From: Motiliproteus sp036964625
GTDB taxonomy: Bacteria > Pseudomonadota > Gammaproteobacteria > Pseudomonadales > Balneatricaceae
Assembly (NCBI GenBank): GCA_036964625.1
Contig: JBALTG010000006.1
Coordinates: 1 to 64,000 of the forward strand
Reading direction: 5' to 3'
Length of the DNA: 64,000 bases
Part shown: one piece after another, positions 1 to 9,514 of the stretch
Position numbering within the stretch: the stretch's first letter is position 1
Layout: every line of letters begins with the position of its first letter
Translations under genes and position numbers: made by a program
The notes under the pieces: generated by a model
Told to the model about the DNA's origin: nothing
What the model saw: the letters and a program-made list of their open reading frames with translations, nothing else
Databases searched by the model: none

Positions 1-49
1 GTAGTGGTTGCTTGACGTGGTTGCTGAGTTGTTCCTGTTTGAGTTTCAT
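1..49 (-). CDS. holA: DNA polymerase III delta subunit HolA, first 16 codons (runs off the window)
   Basis: The reverse strand opens with an ATG at 49 followed by MKLKQEQLSNHVKQPL, the usual start of the clamp-loader delta subunit that helps load the beta sliding clamp. It lies just downstream of lptE, which is the normal leuS-lptE-holA order in gammaproteobacteria. Only the first codons are inside the window, so the call rests on the N-terminal sequence and on synteny. A second, broken copy of the same 5' end lies between this ATG and lptE. Confidence 0.7.
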   Translation of the reverse strand, partial: MKLKQEQLSNHVKQPL

Positions 50-59
50 CGCGTTGTAG

Positions 60-176
60 CTATAAGGCCTCTGCCAGTTTTTGCTGAATTAACAGCGGGT
101 GGTCACCGCTGAGGAGGTAGACCGGCTGTAGCGGTTGCTTGACGTGGCTGCTGAGTTGTTCCTGTTTAAGTTTCAG
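60..176 (-). pseudogene. Duplicated, broken 5' end of holA
   Basis: Between lptE and the intact holA start, the reverse strand reads L-K-L-K-Q-E-Q-L-S-S-H-V-K-Q, almost the same residues as the holA start. It continues with plausible delta-subunit sequence (QPVYLLSGDHPLLIQQKLAEAL) for 38 codons and then meets TAG. The initiator is CTG instead of ATG. The duplicated stretch repeats with a period of 127 bp. It is best read as the remains of a tandem duplication in which the distal copy kept the ATG. Confidence 0.65.
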
Positions 177-179
177 AGC

Positions 180-698
180 TTAGCGGCTATAGATCTCAGC
201 CAGTTTGAGATAACGGCGTACCAGCTGCTGGGCTAGGTTGATGCGCATCTCCTGGCGCAGTAACGCTTCTTCGGCCTCTTTGGCACTGACGCTGTTCTCG
301 TCGTAGCTGTAGGTGCGTTCAGTATAGATCTGGGTCGGTTTGACCAGGATGGCACCCATGCTGTCTTGGATCTCATAACTCAAGAACGAACGCAACTCAT
401 ACTCCTGAGTCTTTGCTCTCTCGTTTAGCGATGCCGAGCGGCGCTGATGCTGTATCCCGATCAGGTTGATATGGTAGGGCGCTTGCTCGGGCGTGTTGAC
501 CAGTACCACCCCGCTGGATTCGAAGCTGCGCTCGACCGTCTGGTAGATTGCACTGCGTTCATCCCCCTGTAGATAGAGCGTTTTAAGCTGCTCTGGAACC
601 GCTATCACGCCACGCGGCTGAAAACCACAGCCGCTGGCTAGCGTGAGTAGGGCTATAAGCGCGAGCTTGAGTCCATAACGTTCGCACCCTGCTGACAT
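180..698 (-). CDS. lptE: LPS-assembly lipoprotein LptE
   Basis: LptE is the outer-membrane lipoprotein that plugs the LptD barrel and helps insert lipopolysaccharide into the outer leaflet. The 172-residue product has a short basic start, a hydrophobic stretch at residues 10-22 and a lipobox LASGC with the modified cysteine at 24, followed by GFQPRG, typical of the family. The rest is a hydrophilic alpha/beta domain of normal length. It starts 3 bp after the leuS stop, so the two are co-transcribed. The downstream end lies in the duplicated lptE/holA junction, so its last codons may have been altered by that event. Confidence 0.93.
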   Translation of the reverse strand: MSAGCERYGLKLALIALLTLASGCGFQPRGVIAVPEQLKTLYLQGDERSAIYQTVERSFESSGVVLVNTPEQAPYHINLIGIQHQRRSASLNERAKTQEYELRSFLSYEIQDSMGAILVKPTQIYTERTYSYDENSVSAKEAEEALLRQEMRINLAQQLVRRYLKLAEIYSR

Positions 699-701
699 CG
701 T

Positions 702-3293
702 TTAGCCACTCACCACGATATTAACCAACTTGCCCGGTACCACGATCACTTTGCGGATAGTGGCTTGTTGGGTATAGCGTTGGACGTTTTCATCGGCCAG
801 GGCCAGCTGCTGGATTAGATCACGATCGGCATCCGCGGCTACCTGTAATCTACCGCGCAGTTTGCCGTTGACCTGAAGCACGATCTCGATGCTGCTGCGG
901 GTCAGTGCGTCCTGGTCAATCCTGGGCCAAGCGCTATCGAGCAGCTCGCTGTTGTGCCCCAGATCTTGCCAGAGTTGATGGGCAATATGCGGGACAATCG
1001 GCGACAGTAGTGCAACGGCAGCTTCCAGCGCTTCCTGAACCACTGCGCGGCCCTGTGGGCCGGCATCGATAAAGCGGCTCACGGTGTTGGTCAGTTCCAT
1101 CACGGCCGCAATAGCCGTGTTAAAGGTCTGGCGACGTTCGATATCATCGCTGACTTTACCGATGGTCTCATGGGTTTTGCGCCGAACCTCGCGCTGTTTG
1201 TCGTCCAGGGTTTCAATGTTGAGTGCGGCTACCGGGCCTCGGCTGACGTGATCGTAGACCAGTTTCCAGAGTCGCTTGAGGTAGCGATGCGCCCCTTCGA
1301 CGCCGCTGTCTGACCACTCCAGGGTCTGTTCGGGTGGTGCTGCAAACATCATAAACAGACGTACCGTATCAGCCCCGAAACGGTCGATCATCACCTGTGG
1401 GTCGATACCGTTATTCTTGGACTTGGACATCTTGGTGATGCCGCCAAACACGACCGGCTTGCCGTCGCTGACCAGCGTGGCAGCCACAATCGTACCTTTG
1501 TCATCGTGCTGGACATCGACCTGCTGCGGTGAGAACCAGCTTTGACCGCCGTTGGCATCTTCGCGGTAATAGGTTTCGGCCAGGACCATGCCCTGAGTGA
1601 GTAGCCGCTCGAACGGCTCGTCAGAGTCAACCAGACCCATGTCTCGCATCAGTTTGTGGAAAAAGCGCGAATATAGCAGATGCAGGATGGCGTGCTCGAT
1701 GCCGCCGATATATTGATTGACCGGGCCCCAGTAGTTGGCGCTCTCGTCCAGCATCGCGGTGTCGCAATTACGACTGGCATACCGGGCGTAGTACCAGGAG
1801 GACTCCATAAAGGTATCGAAGGTATCGGTCTCCCGAGTGGCGTCCTTACCACAGGTAGGGCAGGAGGTTTGGTAAAACTCAGGCATCGACTTGATTGGCG
1901 AGCCGGAGCCGTCGAAATCAACATCGGTCGGTAGTACCACCGGCAGATCGGCCGCCGGAACAGCAACCGGACCGCAGCTCTCGCAGTTGATTACAGGGAT
2001 AGGTGTGCCCCAATAACGCTGCCGGGATACGCCCCAGTCGCGCAGACGGAAGTTGATCTGGACTTCGCCCTTGCCTGTTTGTTTGAGGTGGAACGCGATC
2101 GCCTTGAACGCATCCTCGGAGGTCAGGCCGTTAAACTCACCGGAGTTGATCAGCTCGCCCTTGTCGGTAAACGCAGCTAGATCGATGTTGTATTCGGTCT
2201 TGTCAGTGAGTGGTTTGATCACCTGCTGGATCGGCAGGCCATATTTATGCGCAAACTCCCAATCGCGCTGGTCGTGAGCCGGAACCGCCATCACGGCACC
2301 TGAACCGTACTCCATCAATACAAAATTGGCGACGTATACCGGCACCGGTTTGCCGGAGATTGGATGCAGCGCCTTGAAGCCGGTATCGATCCCTTTTTTC
2401 TCCATGGTCGCCATATCGGCTTCTGCCATCTTGATATGGCTGGCTTCCACGATGAAATCGCGCATGCCAGGGCTGGTTGCCGCAGCGCGGGTGGCTAGCG
2501 GGTGCTGCGGGGCGACCGCCACATAGGTCACCCCCATCAGGGTGTCAGGTCGGGTGGTGAACACGGTCAGGTCGCCGTCACCTTCGACATGGAATTTAAG
2601 CTCTACCCCTTCGGAGCGACCGATCCAGTTCTTCTGCATGGTCTTAACCTGCTCGGGCCAGTGCTCGAGTTTATCCAGATCGTCCAATAGTTCGTCGGCA
2701 TAGTCGGTGATCTTCAGAAACCACTGCGGGATCTCCTTGCGTTCAATCAGCGCCCCTGAGCGCCAGCCACGGCCATCGATCACCTGCTCGTTGGCCAGTA
2801 CGGTAAGATCGACAGGATCCCAGTTGACCATGGAGTTTTTCTTGTAAACCAATCCTTTATCCATCAGTTGGGTGAAAAACCACTGTTCCCAGCGGTAATA
2901 CTCCGGGTGACAGGTGGCGACTTCGCGGCTCCAGTCATAGCCGAACCCCAGGGTCTTGAGCTGTTGTTTCATGTAGGCGATGTTTTCGAACGTCCACTTG
3001 GCCGGAGCCACCTTGTTCTGAATCGCTGCGTTCTCGGCGGGTAGGCCGAAGGCATCCCAACCCATCGGCTGCAATACGTTTTTACCCTGCATCCGTTGGT
3101 AGCGAGAAACGACATCGCCGATGGTGTAGTTACGCACATGGCCCATATGCAGCTGGCCACTGGGGTAAGGGAACATCGACAGGCAGTAGAACTTCTCTTT
3201 GCCTGGTTGCTCGGTGACCTGGAAACTCTGGTTTTGATCCCAGTGCTGTTGGACGTTGGCTTCAATAGACCGCGGGTGATACAGTTCTTTCAT
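702..3293 (-). CDS. leuS: Leucyl-tRNA synthetase
   Basis: Class Ia aminoacyl-tRNA synthetase charging tRNA-Leu in the cytoplasm. The 863 residues are the usual bacterial length. The HIGH motif is seen as HMGH at residues 49-52 within PYPSGQLHMGHVRNY, and the KMSKS motif (KMSKSKNNGIDP) begins near residue 621. Between them lie the connective-peptide editing domain (TTRPDT motif) and a zinc-knuckle-like pair of CxxC motifs (CESC, CPTC). The C-terminus holds the anticodon-binding and leucine-specific domains. It is the first gene of the leftward leuS-lptE-holA group and is divergent from the zinc ribbon gene at 3450. Confidence 0.98.
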   Translation of the reverse strand: MKELYHPRSIEANVQQHWDQNQSFQVTEQPGKEKFYCLSMFPYPSGQLHMGHVRNYTIGDVVSRYQRMQGKNVLQPMGWDAFGLPAENAAIQNKVAPAKWTFENIAYMKQQLKTLGFGYDWSREVATCHPEYYRWEQWFFTQLMDKGLVYKKNSMVNWDPVDLTVLANEQVIDGRGWRSGALIERKEIPQWFLKITDYADELLDDLDKLEHWPEQVKTMQKNWIGRSEGVELKFHVEGDGDLTVFTTRPDTLMGVTYVAVAPQHPLATRAAATSPGMRDFIVEASHIKMAEADMATMEKKGIDTGFKALHPISGKPVPVYVANFVLMEYGSGAVMAVPAHDQRDWEFAHKYGLPIQQVIKPLTDKTEYNIDLAAFTDKGELINSGEFNGLTSEDAFKAIAFHLKQTGKGEVQINFRLRDWGVSRQRYWGTPIPVINCESCGPVAVPAADLPVVLPTDVDFDGSGSPIKSMPEFYQTSCPTCGKDATRETDTFDTFMESSWYYARYASRNCDTAMLDESANYWGPVNQYIGGIEHAILHLLYSRFFHKLMRDMGLVDSDEPFERLLTQGMVLAETYYREDANGGQSWFSPQQVDVQHDDKGTIVAATLVSDGKPVVFGGITKMSKSKNNGIDPQVMIDRFGADTVRLFMMFAAPPEQTLEWSDSGVEGAHRYLKRLWKLVYDHVSRGPVAALNIETLDDKQREVRRKTHETIGKVSDDIERRQTFNTAIAAVMELTNTVSRFIDAGPQGRAVVQEALEAAVALLSPIVPHIAHQLWQDLGHNSELLDSAWPRIDQDALTRSSIEIVLQVNGKLRGRLQVAADADRDLIQQLALADENVQRYTQQATIRKVIVVPGKLVNIVVSG

Positions 3294-3449
3294 GTGACTT
3301 AAGTAACCGTGCTGAGCGCATTAGGATGACCGCTGTTTTGCTATCGTTACAAAGCAGCTGTAGGGTCATGAGAAAAGCGGCTAGGATACAATAGATAGCC
3401 AGATGCAGATAGGGGTAGGTCGCGCTTTGTCGGCCTGAGTGAGGGCGCT

Positions 3450-4007
3450 ATGAACCAAACAGATCCAAACAACGAAAAACCGGACAACAGCTCGCCACAA
3501 CTGCCTAAGGATGCAACGGATATTTACAATCGGTTGCTCGAACGCGTTTATCTCTCTATTGACCAGGTTGAGGTGCAATCCTGGCCTTTTATTCAGCAGA
3601 AAATAGAGGAAGCTGCCGAGCTTGAACTGGCCGCCAGAGAGATGACCCGGGACGAGCTGGACCTGCTGCAGGCTTATCTGCGCCGTGATCTGCGCGAAGC
3701 GGGCTCGGTCATTCACAAAACCGGTGAAGGGATCGCCCAGTGGTTAAACTTTGATCTGCAGGCGCTGGAATATGCGGTTGTCGAGAAGCTGTTTGGATTG
3801 GCCGACAAAACCCGGGTAGATCAAGCCGAGCTGCAGTTGCGGTTGGATCATGGCCCTGAGGATTATCTGGCGGGCGAGGTGGCTGCGGCAGGGCGTTTAC
3901 GCTGTCTTGAATGTGGCGCGTTGGTTAAGCTGGAGCAAACTTCGGTGATAGCGCCTTGTCATCAGTGCCAGAGCCATTACTTTCATCGGGATAATGGCGC
4001 ATCCTGA
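3450..4007 (+). CDS. YbeL-like zinc ribbon protein (DUF1451)
   Basis: A 185-residue protein with a mostly helical, charged N-terminal two thirds and a C-terminal zinc ribbon (CLEC at about residue 155, CHQC about 20 residues later). This matches the DUF1451/YbeL family, which in Escherichia coli also sits divergently next to leuS. The molecular role is not known; the ribbon suggests nucleic-acid or protein contact in the cytoplasm. The start ATG follows GAGGGCGCT. The gene converges with lnt, with 29 bp between the two stops. Confidence 0.85.
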   Translation: MNQTDPNNEKPDNSSPQLPKDATDIYNRLLERVYLSIDQVEVQSWPFIQQKIEEAAELELAAREMTRDELDLLQAYLRRDLREAGSVIHKTGEGIAQWLNFDLQALEYAVVEKLFGLADKTRVDQAELQLRLDHGPEDYLAGEVAAAGRLRCLECGALVKLEQTSVIAPCHQCQSHYFHRDNGAS

Positions 4008-4036
4008 TAGCGCGTTGATCATGGCGCTGGCGTTGG

Positions 4037-5674
4037 TTACGTTTGTAAGTTGCGTTTGTAGGTGGCGCTGCGGCGGTTGTGCTTGTGTAATAGCGAGGCG
4101 CCCAGCAGCAGCGCACTCAGCGCCAGTATCGGACTCGAACCGAAGCGAATAAAGGGGGTGATGCCCTGCATCGGTTGCACTTCGCCGTGCAACACGTCGG
4201 TCGCAAACTGGGGCCCGCGTTGCAACACGAGCCCTTGCGCATTAATCAGTGCCGAGATGCCATTGTTGGTGCTGCGGATCAGGTAACGACCGGTTTCCAG
4301 AGCGCGCATCCGTGCCATCTGCAGATGTTGGTGAGGTGCAAGGCTGTCACCAAACCAGCTGTCATTGCTGATCGTCAGCAACAGTTCACTATTACGAGCG
4401 TTACTGGCAACCAGATCGGGATAGACGATTTCGTAACAGATGTATGCCGCTATGCGGATCATCGTGTTGTTCTCATCCAAGGAGCGCTGGAATAGCAGCG
4501 GCGGCTGGTCTGCGGCGCCAAGGCTGAAATTCGACATTGGCAGGTTGAAAAAGTCGATCAGCCCGCGTAGCCAGTTTTCCAAAGGTACATATTCGCCAAA
4601 AGGAACCAGGCGCTGTTTATGGTACAGACCTGCCGCGTTTCCCAGTCCCATGATGGAGTTGTGGTATCGGGTGGTAACCGCCGGGTCGGGCGGGGTTCGA
4701 AATGGGACACCGCTGATCAATCCTGCCTGGTTGTCGCGTAGGCTTTGCTCAAAGGGGCTCAGGCGTTGTAAGGCGAGATCGTAGAGCTGCGGTATGGCGG
4801 TTTCTGGCCAGATGATCAGTTCGGTAAGTGCTGAGCCGCTGTTTTTTTCAGGGCTCGCGAGGAGGGGGCGGCTGAGTTCCAGATACTGATCGATAATCTG
4901 GGCGCGATGGCGTGAATCCCATTTGAGTTGCTGGGGAATATTGGCTTGCACCAGTGCGACCCGGAGGGGGGGCTGCGAGGTCGGCCGGGTCCATTGGATC
5001 TGCTGCAATAAGAGGCCCGAGGCAAACGGGCTCAGCGCGGTCAGCAGGAGCGCTATTTTTAGTCGATATGATACCCGGGGTAGCAGAAACAGGCAGCTTG
5101 CAACCAGTGCGCTGAAACCACTGAGACCTAATACACCGGTGATCGGCCCCCAGCCAGCTAACCAGCTATCGAGCGGCGCGTAGCCCAAGTAAAGCCACGG
5201 AAAGCCGGTCAAAAACCAGCCGCGAAACCCTTCTGCCAATACCCAGAGTGCAGGGAATCCCAGTAAAATCGTTAACGGCTGGTCTGCGATGCAGCGTTTA
5301 TACAGGTATCCGTGCAGGGCGAAAAGCAGTGCCATGGCGAGCGTGAAAAGAGCGGTGAGCAGCAGCGCCAGTGGTATCGGAGCGTTGCCGAACTGGTGGA
5401 TGCTGACAAACACCCAGGACACCCCTGCGCCGAAAAAACCGATGCCATACAGCCATCCTATAAACGCGGCCTGCTTGGCAGTAGCTGCGCGCTGGAGTGT
5501 CAGCAGTAGCCCCAGGCAGGAGGCGATAGCCAGCGGCCAGAGCTCGAAAGGGGCAAAGCCCAGCGCTGCCAGCGTTCCGGCAACAAGAGCGAGCAGCGGG
5601 TCTTGGCAGCGAGTAAGCCAGTGCTGGGCGCGGCTGCGGGGCGCAGAGGCTATATGGCTGGGAGCGGACATCAT
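4037..5674 (-). CDS. lnt: Apolipoprotein N-acyltransferase
   Basis: Lnt adds the third acyl chain to the N-terminal cysteine of lipoproteins in the inner membrane, needed for their sorting by Lol. The 545-residue product has six or more hydrophobic segments in the first 220 residues followed by a periplasmic nitrilase-like domain. The catalytic glutamate is in IIWPETAIP, the lysine in KQRLVPFGEYVP and the cysteine in AYICYEIVYP. Start chosen at the ATGATG at 5674, four bases after the corC stop; a longer in-frame extension would overlap corC and is unlikely. Order lnt-corC-ybeY-ybeZ-miaB is classical. Confidence 0.95.
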   Translation of the reverse strand: MMSAPSHIASAPRSRAQHWLTRCQDPLLALVAGTLAALGFAPFELWPLAIASCLGLLLTLQRAATAKQAAFIGWLYGIGFFGAGVSWVFVSIHQFGNAPIPLALLLTALFTLAMALLFALHGYLYKRCIADQPLTILLGFPALWVLAEGFRGWFLTGFPWLYLGYAPLDSWLAGWGPITGVLGLSGFSALVASCLFLLPRVSYRLKIALLLTALSPFASGLLLQQIQWTRPTSQPPLRVALVQANIPQQLKWDSRHRAQIIDQYLELSRPLLASPEKNSGSALTELIIWPETAIPQLYDLALQRLSPFEQSLRDNQAGLISGVPFRTPPDPAVTTRYHNSIMGLGNAAGLYHKQRLVPFGEYVPLENWLRGLIDFFNLPMSNFSLGAADQPPLLFQRSLDENNTMIRIAAYICYEIVYPDLVASNARNSELLLTISNDSWFGDSLAPHQHLQMARMRALETGRYLIRSTNNGISALINAQGLVLQRGPQFATDVLHGEVQPMQGITPFIRFGSSPILALSALLLGASLLHKHNRRSATYKRNLQT

Positions 5675-5678
5675 CTGA

Positions 5679-6533
5679 TCAGTCGACGCGTTGCAGGCGT
5701 GAGACCTGCAGCAGGCGGATGCGACGGTTGTCCGCATTCATGACCTTGAAGCTGAAGCCTTCCAGATCGACCGTCTCATCGCGCTGAGGCAGGTGGCCGA
5801 AATGCTGAGTGATGATGCCGCCGATCGTGTCGAATTCGACATCGTCCAGATGACTGTTAAAGAATTCATTGAAATCATCAATTTCGGTCAGGGCTTTGAC
5901 GATATAGGCGTTATCTTCGATCTGCTTGATCGGAGCGTCTTCATCGTCTGCGTCGAACTCGTCTTCGATCTCCCCGACGATCTGCTCCAGCACGTCTTCG
6001 ATGGTGATCAGTCCGGAGATGCCTCCGTATTCATCGACCACTATCGCCATGTGATTACGGGTAGCGCGAAACTCGCTCAAAAGGATGTTTAGGCGCTTGC
6101 TTTCAGGGACGAAGGCTGCAGGACGGAGCGTGTCCTGGATCTTAAATCTGTCGATGCCGCCTTTGAGGATGTAGGGCAGCAGATCTTTGGCCAGGAGGAT
6201 GCCGATCACTTCGTCCGGCGATTCGCCGATCACCGGAAAGCGCGAGTGGGAGGCCGCTATCATCTCCGGCAGAAACTGTTGTGGGGTCAGGGTCGAGTCG
6301 ATAACGACCATCTGCGGGCGGGGAATCATGATGTCCCGGACCTGCATGTCCGCGACTTCCATCGCGCCTTCTATGATCGCCAGTACTTCGCTGTCGAGCA
6401 CCTGGCTTTCAACGGCGTTGTTCAGTACCGTCATCAATTCATCACGATCGCGGGGTTCGTCCGAGAATACTTGTGTGAGTCTGGCCAGCCAGGACTTGCT
6501 GCCCTGACTGTTGGTCGATCGATCTTCACTCAT
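5679..6533 (-). CDS. corC: CorC/YbeX family CBS-domain protein
   Basis: Soluble member of the CorC/HlyC family linked to magnesium and cobalt efflux and to ribosome-related physiology through its ybeY/ybeZ neighbours. The 284 residues contain two CBS motifs (around IMIPRPQMVVID and the region ending with VVDEYGGISGLITIEDVLEQIVGE) and a C-terminal CorC_HlyC domain. No membrane DUF21 domain is present, as expected for the short form. It is co-transcribed with lnt downstream, four bases apart. Confidence 0.93.
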   Translation of the reverse strand: MSEDRSTNSQGSKSWLARLTQVFSDEPRDRDELMTVLNNAVESQVLDSEVLAIIEGAMEVADMQVRDIMIPRPQMVVIDSTLTPQQFLPEMIAASHSRFPVIGESPDEVIGILLAKDLLPYILKGGIDRFKIQDTLRPAAFVPESKRLNILLSEFRATRNHMAIVVDEYGGISGLITIEDVLEQIVGEIEDEFDADDEDAPIKQIEDNAYIVKALTEIDDFNEFFNSHLDDVEFDTIGGIITQHFGHLPQRDETVDLEGFSFKVMNADNRRIRLLQVSRLQRVD

Positions 6534-6627
6534 GTGGAGGGTGCCTCAGATGGGAGTGGCAAATAGTGCGTTAAAGCGCAGTCTGGCACTAGCCGGCGTA
6601 CATTTTAAAACTAAATATGAATCCGAT

Positions 6628-7080
6628 TTATACAAGATAGGGATCCGCAATGTCCAGCCCAGCCAGTAGCCGGGTCTCCAGCGATTCCATGATCTGTGCC
6701 TGTTGCTCCTCTATATGGTCGTATCCCAACAGGTGCAAGATGCCGTGAATCACCAGATGTGCCCAGTGGTGGTTAAGTGCCTTATGTTGTTCTTGGGCTT
6801 CATGGGCAACGACGGGGGCGCAGATAACCAGATCGCCGAGCAGGTTAAGTTCAATTCCCGGCGGCGCCTCAAACGGAAAGGATAAAACATTGGTGGGTTT
6901 GTCCTTGCCGCGGTAATCCCGGTTGAGTTGCTGGCTTTCGGCTTCATCGACAACGCGAATACAGAGTTCAGTTGTTTCGATACGATCCTTAAGTGCGTGC
7001 TCGGCCCAGTGTTGGAACTCTGCCAAGGAGGGGATCTGAGCCGCATCGCTGGCCTGTTGCAGATCTATCTCAATACTCAT
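6628..7080 (-). CDS. ybeY: Endoribonuclease YbeY
   Basis: Zinc-dependent single-strand endoribonuclease involved in 16S rRNA 3' maturation and ribosome quality control. The 150 residues carry the signature HGILHLLGYDHIEE near residues 115-128, which holds the three metal-binding histidines, and the conserved RGKDKPTNVLSFPFE segment. The start overlaps the stop of ybeZ by 4 bp (ATGA), so translation is coupled. Length is normal. Confidence 0.96.
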   Translation of the reverse strand: MSIEIDLQQASDAAQIPSLAEFQHWAEHALKDRIETTELCIRVVDEAESQQLNRDYRGKDKPTNVLSFPFEAPPGIELNLLGDLVICAPVVAHEAQEQHKALNHHWAHLVIHGILHLLGYDHIEEQQAQIMESLETRLLAGLDIADPYLV

Positions 7081-8048
7081 GACTCATGATCCTGCTGATA
7101 ATTGTCATAAGCGCGGACGATACGTTGCACCAACGGATGGCGGACCACATCCTTAGCGGTGAAATGGGTAAAGCCAATGCCATCGACGCCATCGAGTACC
7201 TGGATAGCGTGTTTTAGGCCGGATTCCGTCGCCTTGGGCAGGTCGATCTGGGTGATGTCGCCGGTGATCACGGCTGTCGAGCCAAAACCGATCCGGGTCA
7301 GGAACATCTTCATCTGCTCCCGGGTGGTGTTTTGACTTTCGTCCAGGATCACAAAGGCGTGGTTAAGGGTGCGGCCGCGCATGTAGGCCAGGGGGGCGAC
7401 CTCGATAATCTGACGTTCGATCAAGCGGCTCACAGTCTCAAAACCAAGCATCTCGTAAAGGGCGTCATAGAGCGGTCGAAGGTAAGGGTCGATCTTCTGA
7501 GCCAGGTCGCCGGGCAGAAAGCCGAGTTTTTCGCCCGCTTCCACCGCAGGGCGGACCAGCAGGATGCGCCGGACCTCATCCCGCTCCAGAGCGTCGACAG
7601 CGCAGGCCACTGCAAGGAACGTCTTGCCGGTACCCGCAGGGCCGATGCCGAAGTTGATGTCGAGGGTGCGAATGCTGCGGATATAGCTGTTCTGATGCTC
7701 GCCGCGCGTTTTGACCAGGGCCTTGGGGGTTTGGATCTGCAGTTGTTTGGATTCGCTGGGCGCTGGTTTTTGCTCCAGTGCGGATTCCTGCAGCGATAGA
7801 TGGATCATCTCCGGCGTCAGTTGTACGCCCTCACCCGCCTCTTGGTAGAGACCGTGCAGAATCTGGCTGACCGCTTGAGTGGTGTGATGATCGCCGACGA
7901 GCTGGAAATCGTTGCCCCGGTTGCGGATCTGGATCCCCAGTCGCTGCTCGATCAGTTTTAAATGCTCATCCAGCTGGCCACAGAGATTGGCCAGGTGGGA
8001 GGGGTTATCCGGTTCCAGGGTGAAGCGAACGGCAGTGTCGGTAATCAA
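7077..8048 (-). CDS. ybeZ: PhoH-like ATPase YbeZ
   Basis: PhoH-family P-loop ATPase that works with YbeY in RNA and ribosome metabolism. The 323 residues show a Walker A motif GPAGTGKT at about 138-145, a Walker B FVILDESQNTT, and an N-terminal KH-like region. It overlaps ybeY by 4 bp and follows miaB with an 82-bp gap. No truncation or unusual residues seen. Confidence 0.95.
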   Translation of the reverse strand: MITDTAVRFTLEPDNPSHLANLCGQLDEHLKLIEQRLGIQIRNRGNDFQLVGDHHTTQAVSQILHGLYQEAGEGVQLTPEMIHLSLQESALEQKPAPSESKQLQIQTPKALVKTRGEHQNSYIRSIRTLDINFGIGPAGTGKTFLAVACAVDALERDEVRRILLVRPAVEAGEKLGFLPGDLAQKIDPYLRPLYDALYEMLGFETVSRLIERQIIEVAPLAYMRGRTLNHAFVILDESQNTTREQMKMFLTRIGFGSTAVITGDITQIDLPKATESGLKHAIQVLDGVDGIGFTHFTAKDVVRHPLVQRIVRAYDNYQQDHES

Positions 8049-8130
8049 GGAGTTGTCTGGCCTCTAACTGGATATATTCCAGGGTAATGTCAGGGTGTCA
8101 TCACAGTATCGGTATAAAAATGCGATAGGG

Positions 8131-9486
8131 CTAGACTTTTTGATCCAGTTCGCTGTGCAGTAGTTCCCCCACCAGGCTGTTAGGGTAGGCATGGATGATC
8201 CTTACCGTGGCAAAACGGCCTATCAGATCCGGGTTGTCACAAGGAAAATTGACCACGCGATTGTTTTCAGTGCGCCCCTGCAGTCTGCCTGGATCTTTTT
8301 TGGAGTAACCGCTGACTAAAATCTTCTGTTCAGAGTCTATCATCGCCTGGGAGATCGACACTGTCTGGGCAATGATCCGTTGCTGAAGGATCTGCAGTCG
8401 TAGCTTTTTGCTCTCTTCGGTCGTCGTGTCAGGTAGCTCGGCCGCCGGAGTGCCGGGTCGAGGACTGTAGATGAAACTGAACGAGTGGTCGAAACCGATC
8501 TCGTGGATCAGGTTCATTGTGGCCTCAAAATCGGCGTCGGTTTCCCCCGGGAAGCCGATGATGAAATCCGACGACAGGCAGATATCGGGGCGAGCCTTGC
8601 GCAGTTTGCGTATTTTGGATTTGTACTCGAGTGCTGTGTGACCGCGTTTCATCGCCATCAGGATGCGATCTGAGCCGCTCTGCACCGGAAGATGAACATG
8701 GCTGACCAGCTCCGGAATATCAGCGAAGGCCTGGATCAGGCTGTCGCTAAACTCAACCGGGTGGGAGGTGGTGAAGCGGATTCGGTCGACGCCGTCGATC
8801 GCGGCGATGTAACCGATCAGTTCCGCCAGATCGGTGCTGTCTTCGTCGTCGGCTGTATTGCCGCCCCGGTAGGCGTTGACATTCTGGCCCAGCAGATGGA
8901 TTTCGCGCACCCCCTGTTCGGCCAGTTGCTGCACCTCCAGCAGTATATCCTGGAGCGGGCGGCTGACCTCCTCGCCACGGGTGTAGGGTACGACGCAGAA
9001 GGTGCAGTATTTACTGCAGCCTTCCATAATTGAAACAAAGGCTTCCGCCCCTTCGGCGCTCGGGGCAGGGAGGCGGTCGAATTTTTCAATCTCAGGGAAG
9101 CTGACGTCGACGTGACCACTCTTACCTTGTTGAGTCAGATCGATCATTTCCGGCAGGCGGTGGAGGGTTTGTGGGCCGAAAATCATATCAACATAGGGCG
9201 CGCGAGTACGAATTGCAGCACCCTCCTGGCTGGCTACGCAGCCGCCGACGCCGATCATCAAATCAGGCCGTTGTTGCTTTAGCTTTTTCCACCGGCCCAG
9301 TTGGTGAAACACCTTATCCTGCGCTTTTTCGCGGATCGAGCAGGTGTTCAGTAACAGGATGTCGGCGTCTTCCGGGTTGTCGGTGAGCTCCATCTCATGA
9401 CTCTCCCCCAGCAGGTCGGAGATGCGCGACGAGTCGTATTCGTTCATCTGGCAACCGTGGGTTTTGATGTACAGCTTTTTGACCAT
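8131..9486 (-). CDS. miaB: tRNA-2-methylthio-N6-dimethylallyladenosine synthase MiaB
   Basis: Radical SAM methylthiotransferase converting i6A37 to ms2i6A37 in tRNAs that read UNN codons. The 451-residue product has the N-terminal UPF0004 domain with its three cysteines (HGCQMNEYDSS, LNTCSIREK, GGCVASQEG), the radical-SAM motif CSKYCTFC and a C-terminal TRAM domain. The start is the ATG at 9486 (MVKKLYIKTHGCQMN); a 35-codon upstream in-frame extension has no family similarity and was rejected. Confidence 0.96.
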   Translation of the reverse strand: MVKKLYIKTHGCQMNEYDSSRISDLLGESHEMELTDNPEDADILLLNTCSIREKAQDKVFHQLGRWKKLKQQRPDLMIGVGGCVASQEGAAIRTRAPYVDMIFGPQTLHRLPEMIDLTQQGKSGHVDVSFPEIEKFDRLPAPSAEGAEAFVSIMEGCSKYCTFCVVPYTRGEEVSRPLQDILLEVQQLAEQGVREIHLLGQNVNAYRGGNTADDEDSTDLAELIGYIAAIDGVDRIRFTTSHPVEFSDSLIQAFADIPELVSHVHLPVQSGSDRILMAMKRGHTALEYKSKIRKLRKARPDICLSSDFIIGFPGETDADFEATMNLIHEIGFDHSFSFIYSPRPGTPAAELPDTTTEESKKLRLQILQQRIIAQTVSISQAMIDSEQKILVSGYSKKDPGRLQGRTENNRVVNFPCDNPDLIGRFATVRIIHAYPNSLVGELLHSELDQKV

Positions 9487-9514
9487 GGAGCAACTACCCT
9501 TCAATATTTTTGGG

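Larger units (their letters stand above)
1..191. repeat. Tandem direct repeat (127-bp period) across the lptE/holA junction
   Basis: Bases 1-64 and 128-191 match closely, with only a few substitutions over the first 49 positions and a looser match after that. Both copies include the TATAGC of the lptE end and the K-L-K-Q-E-Q-L start of holA. The left copy continues out of the window, so the full extent is unknown. Confidence 0.75.
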
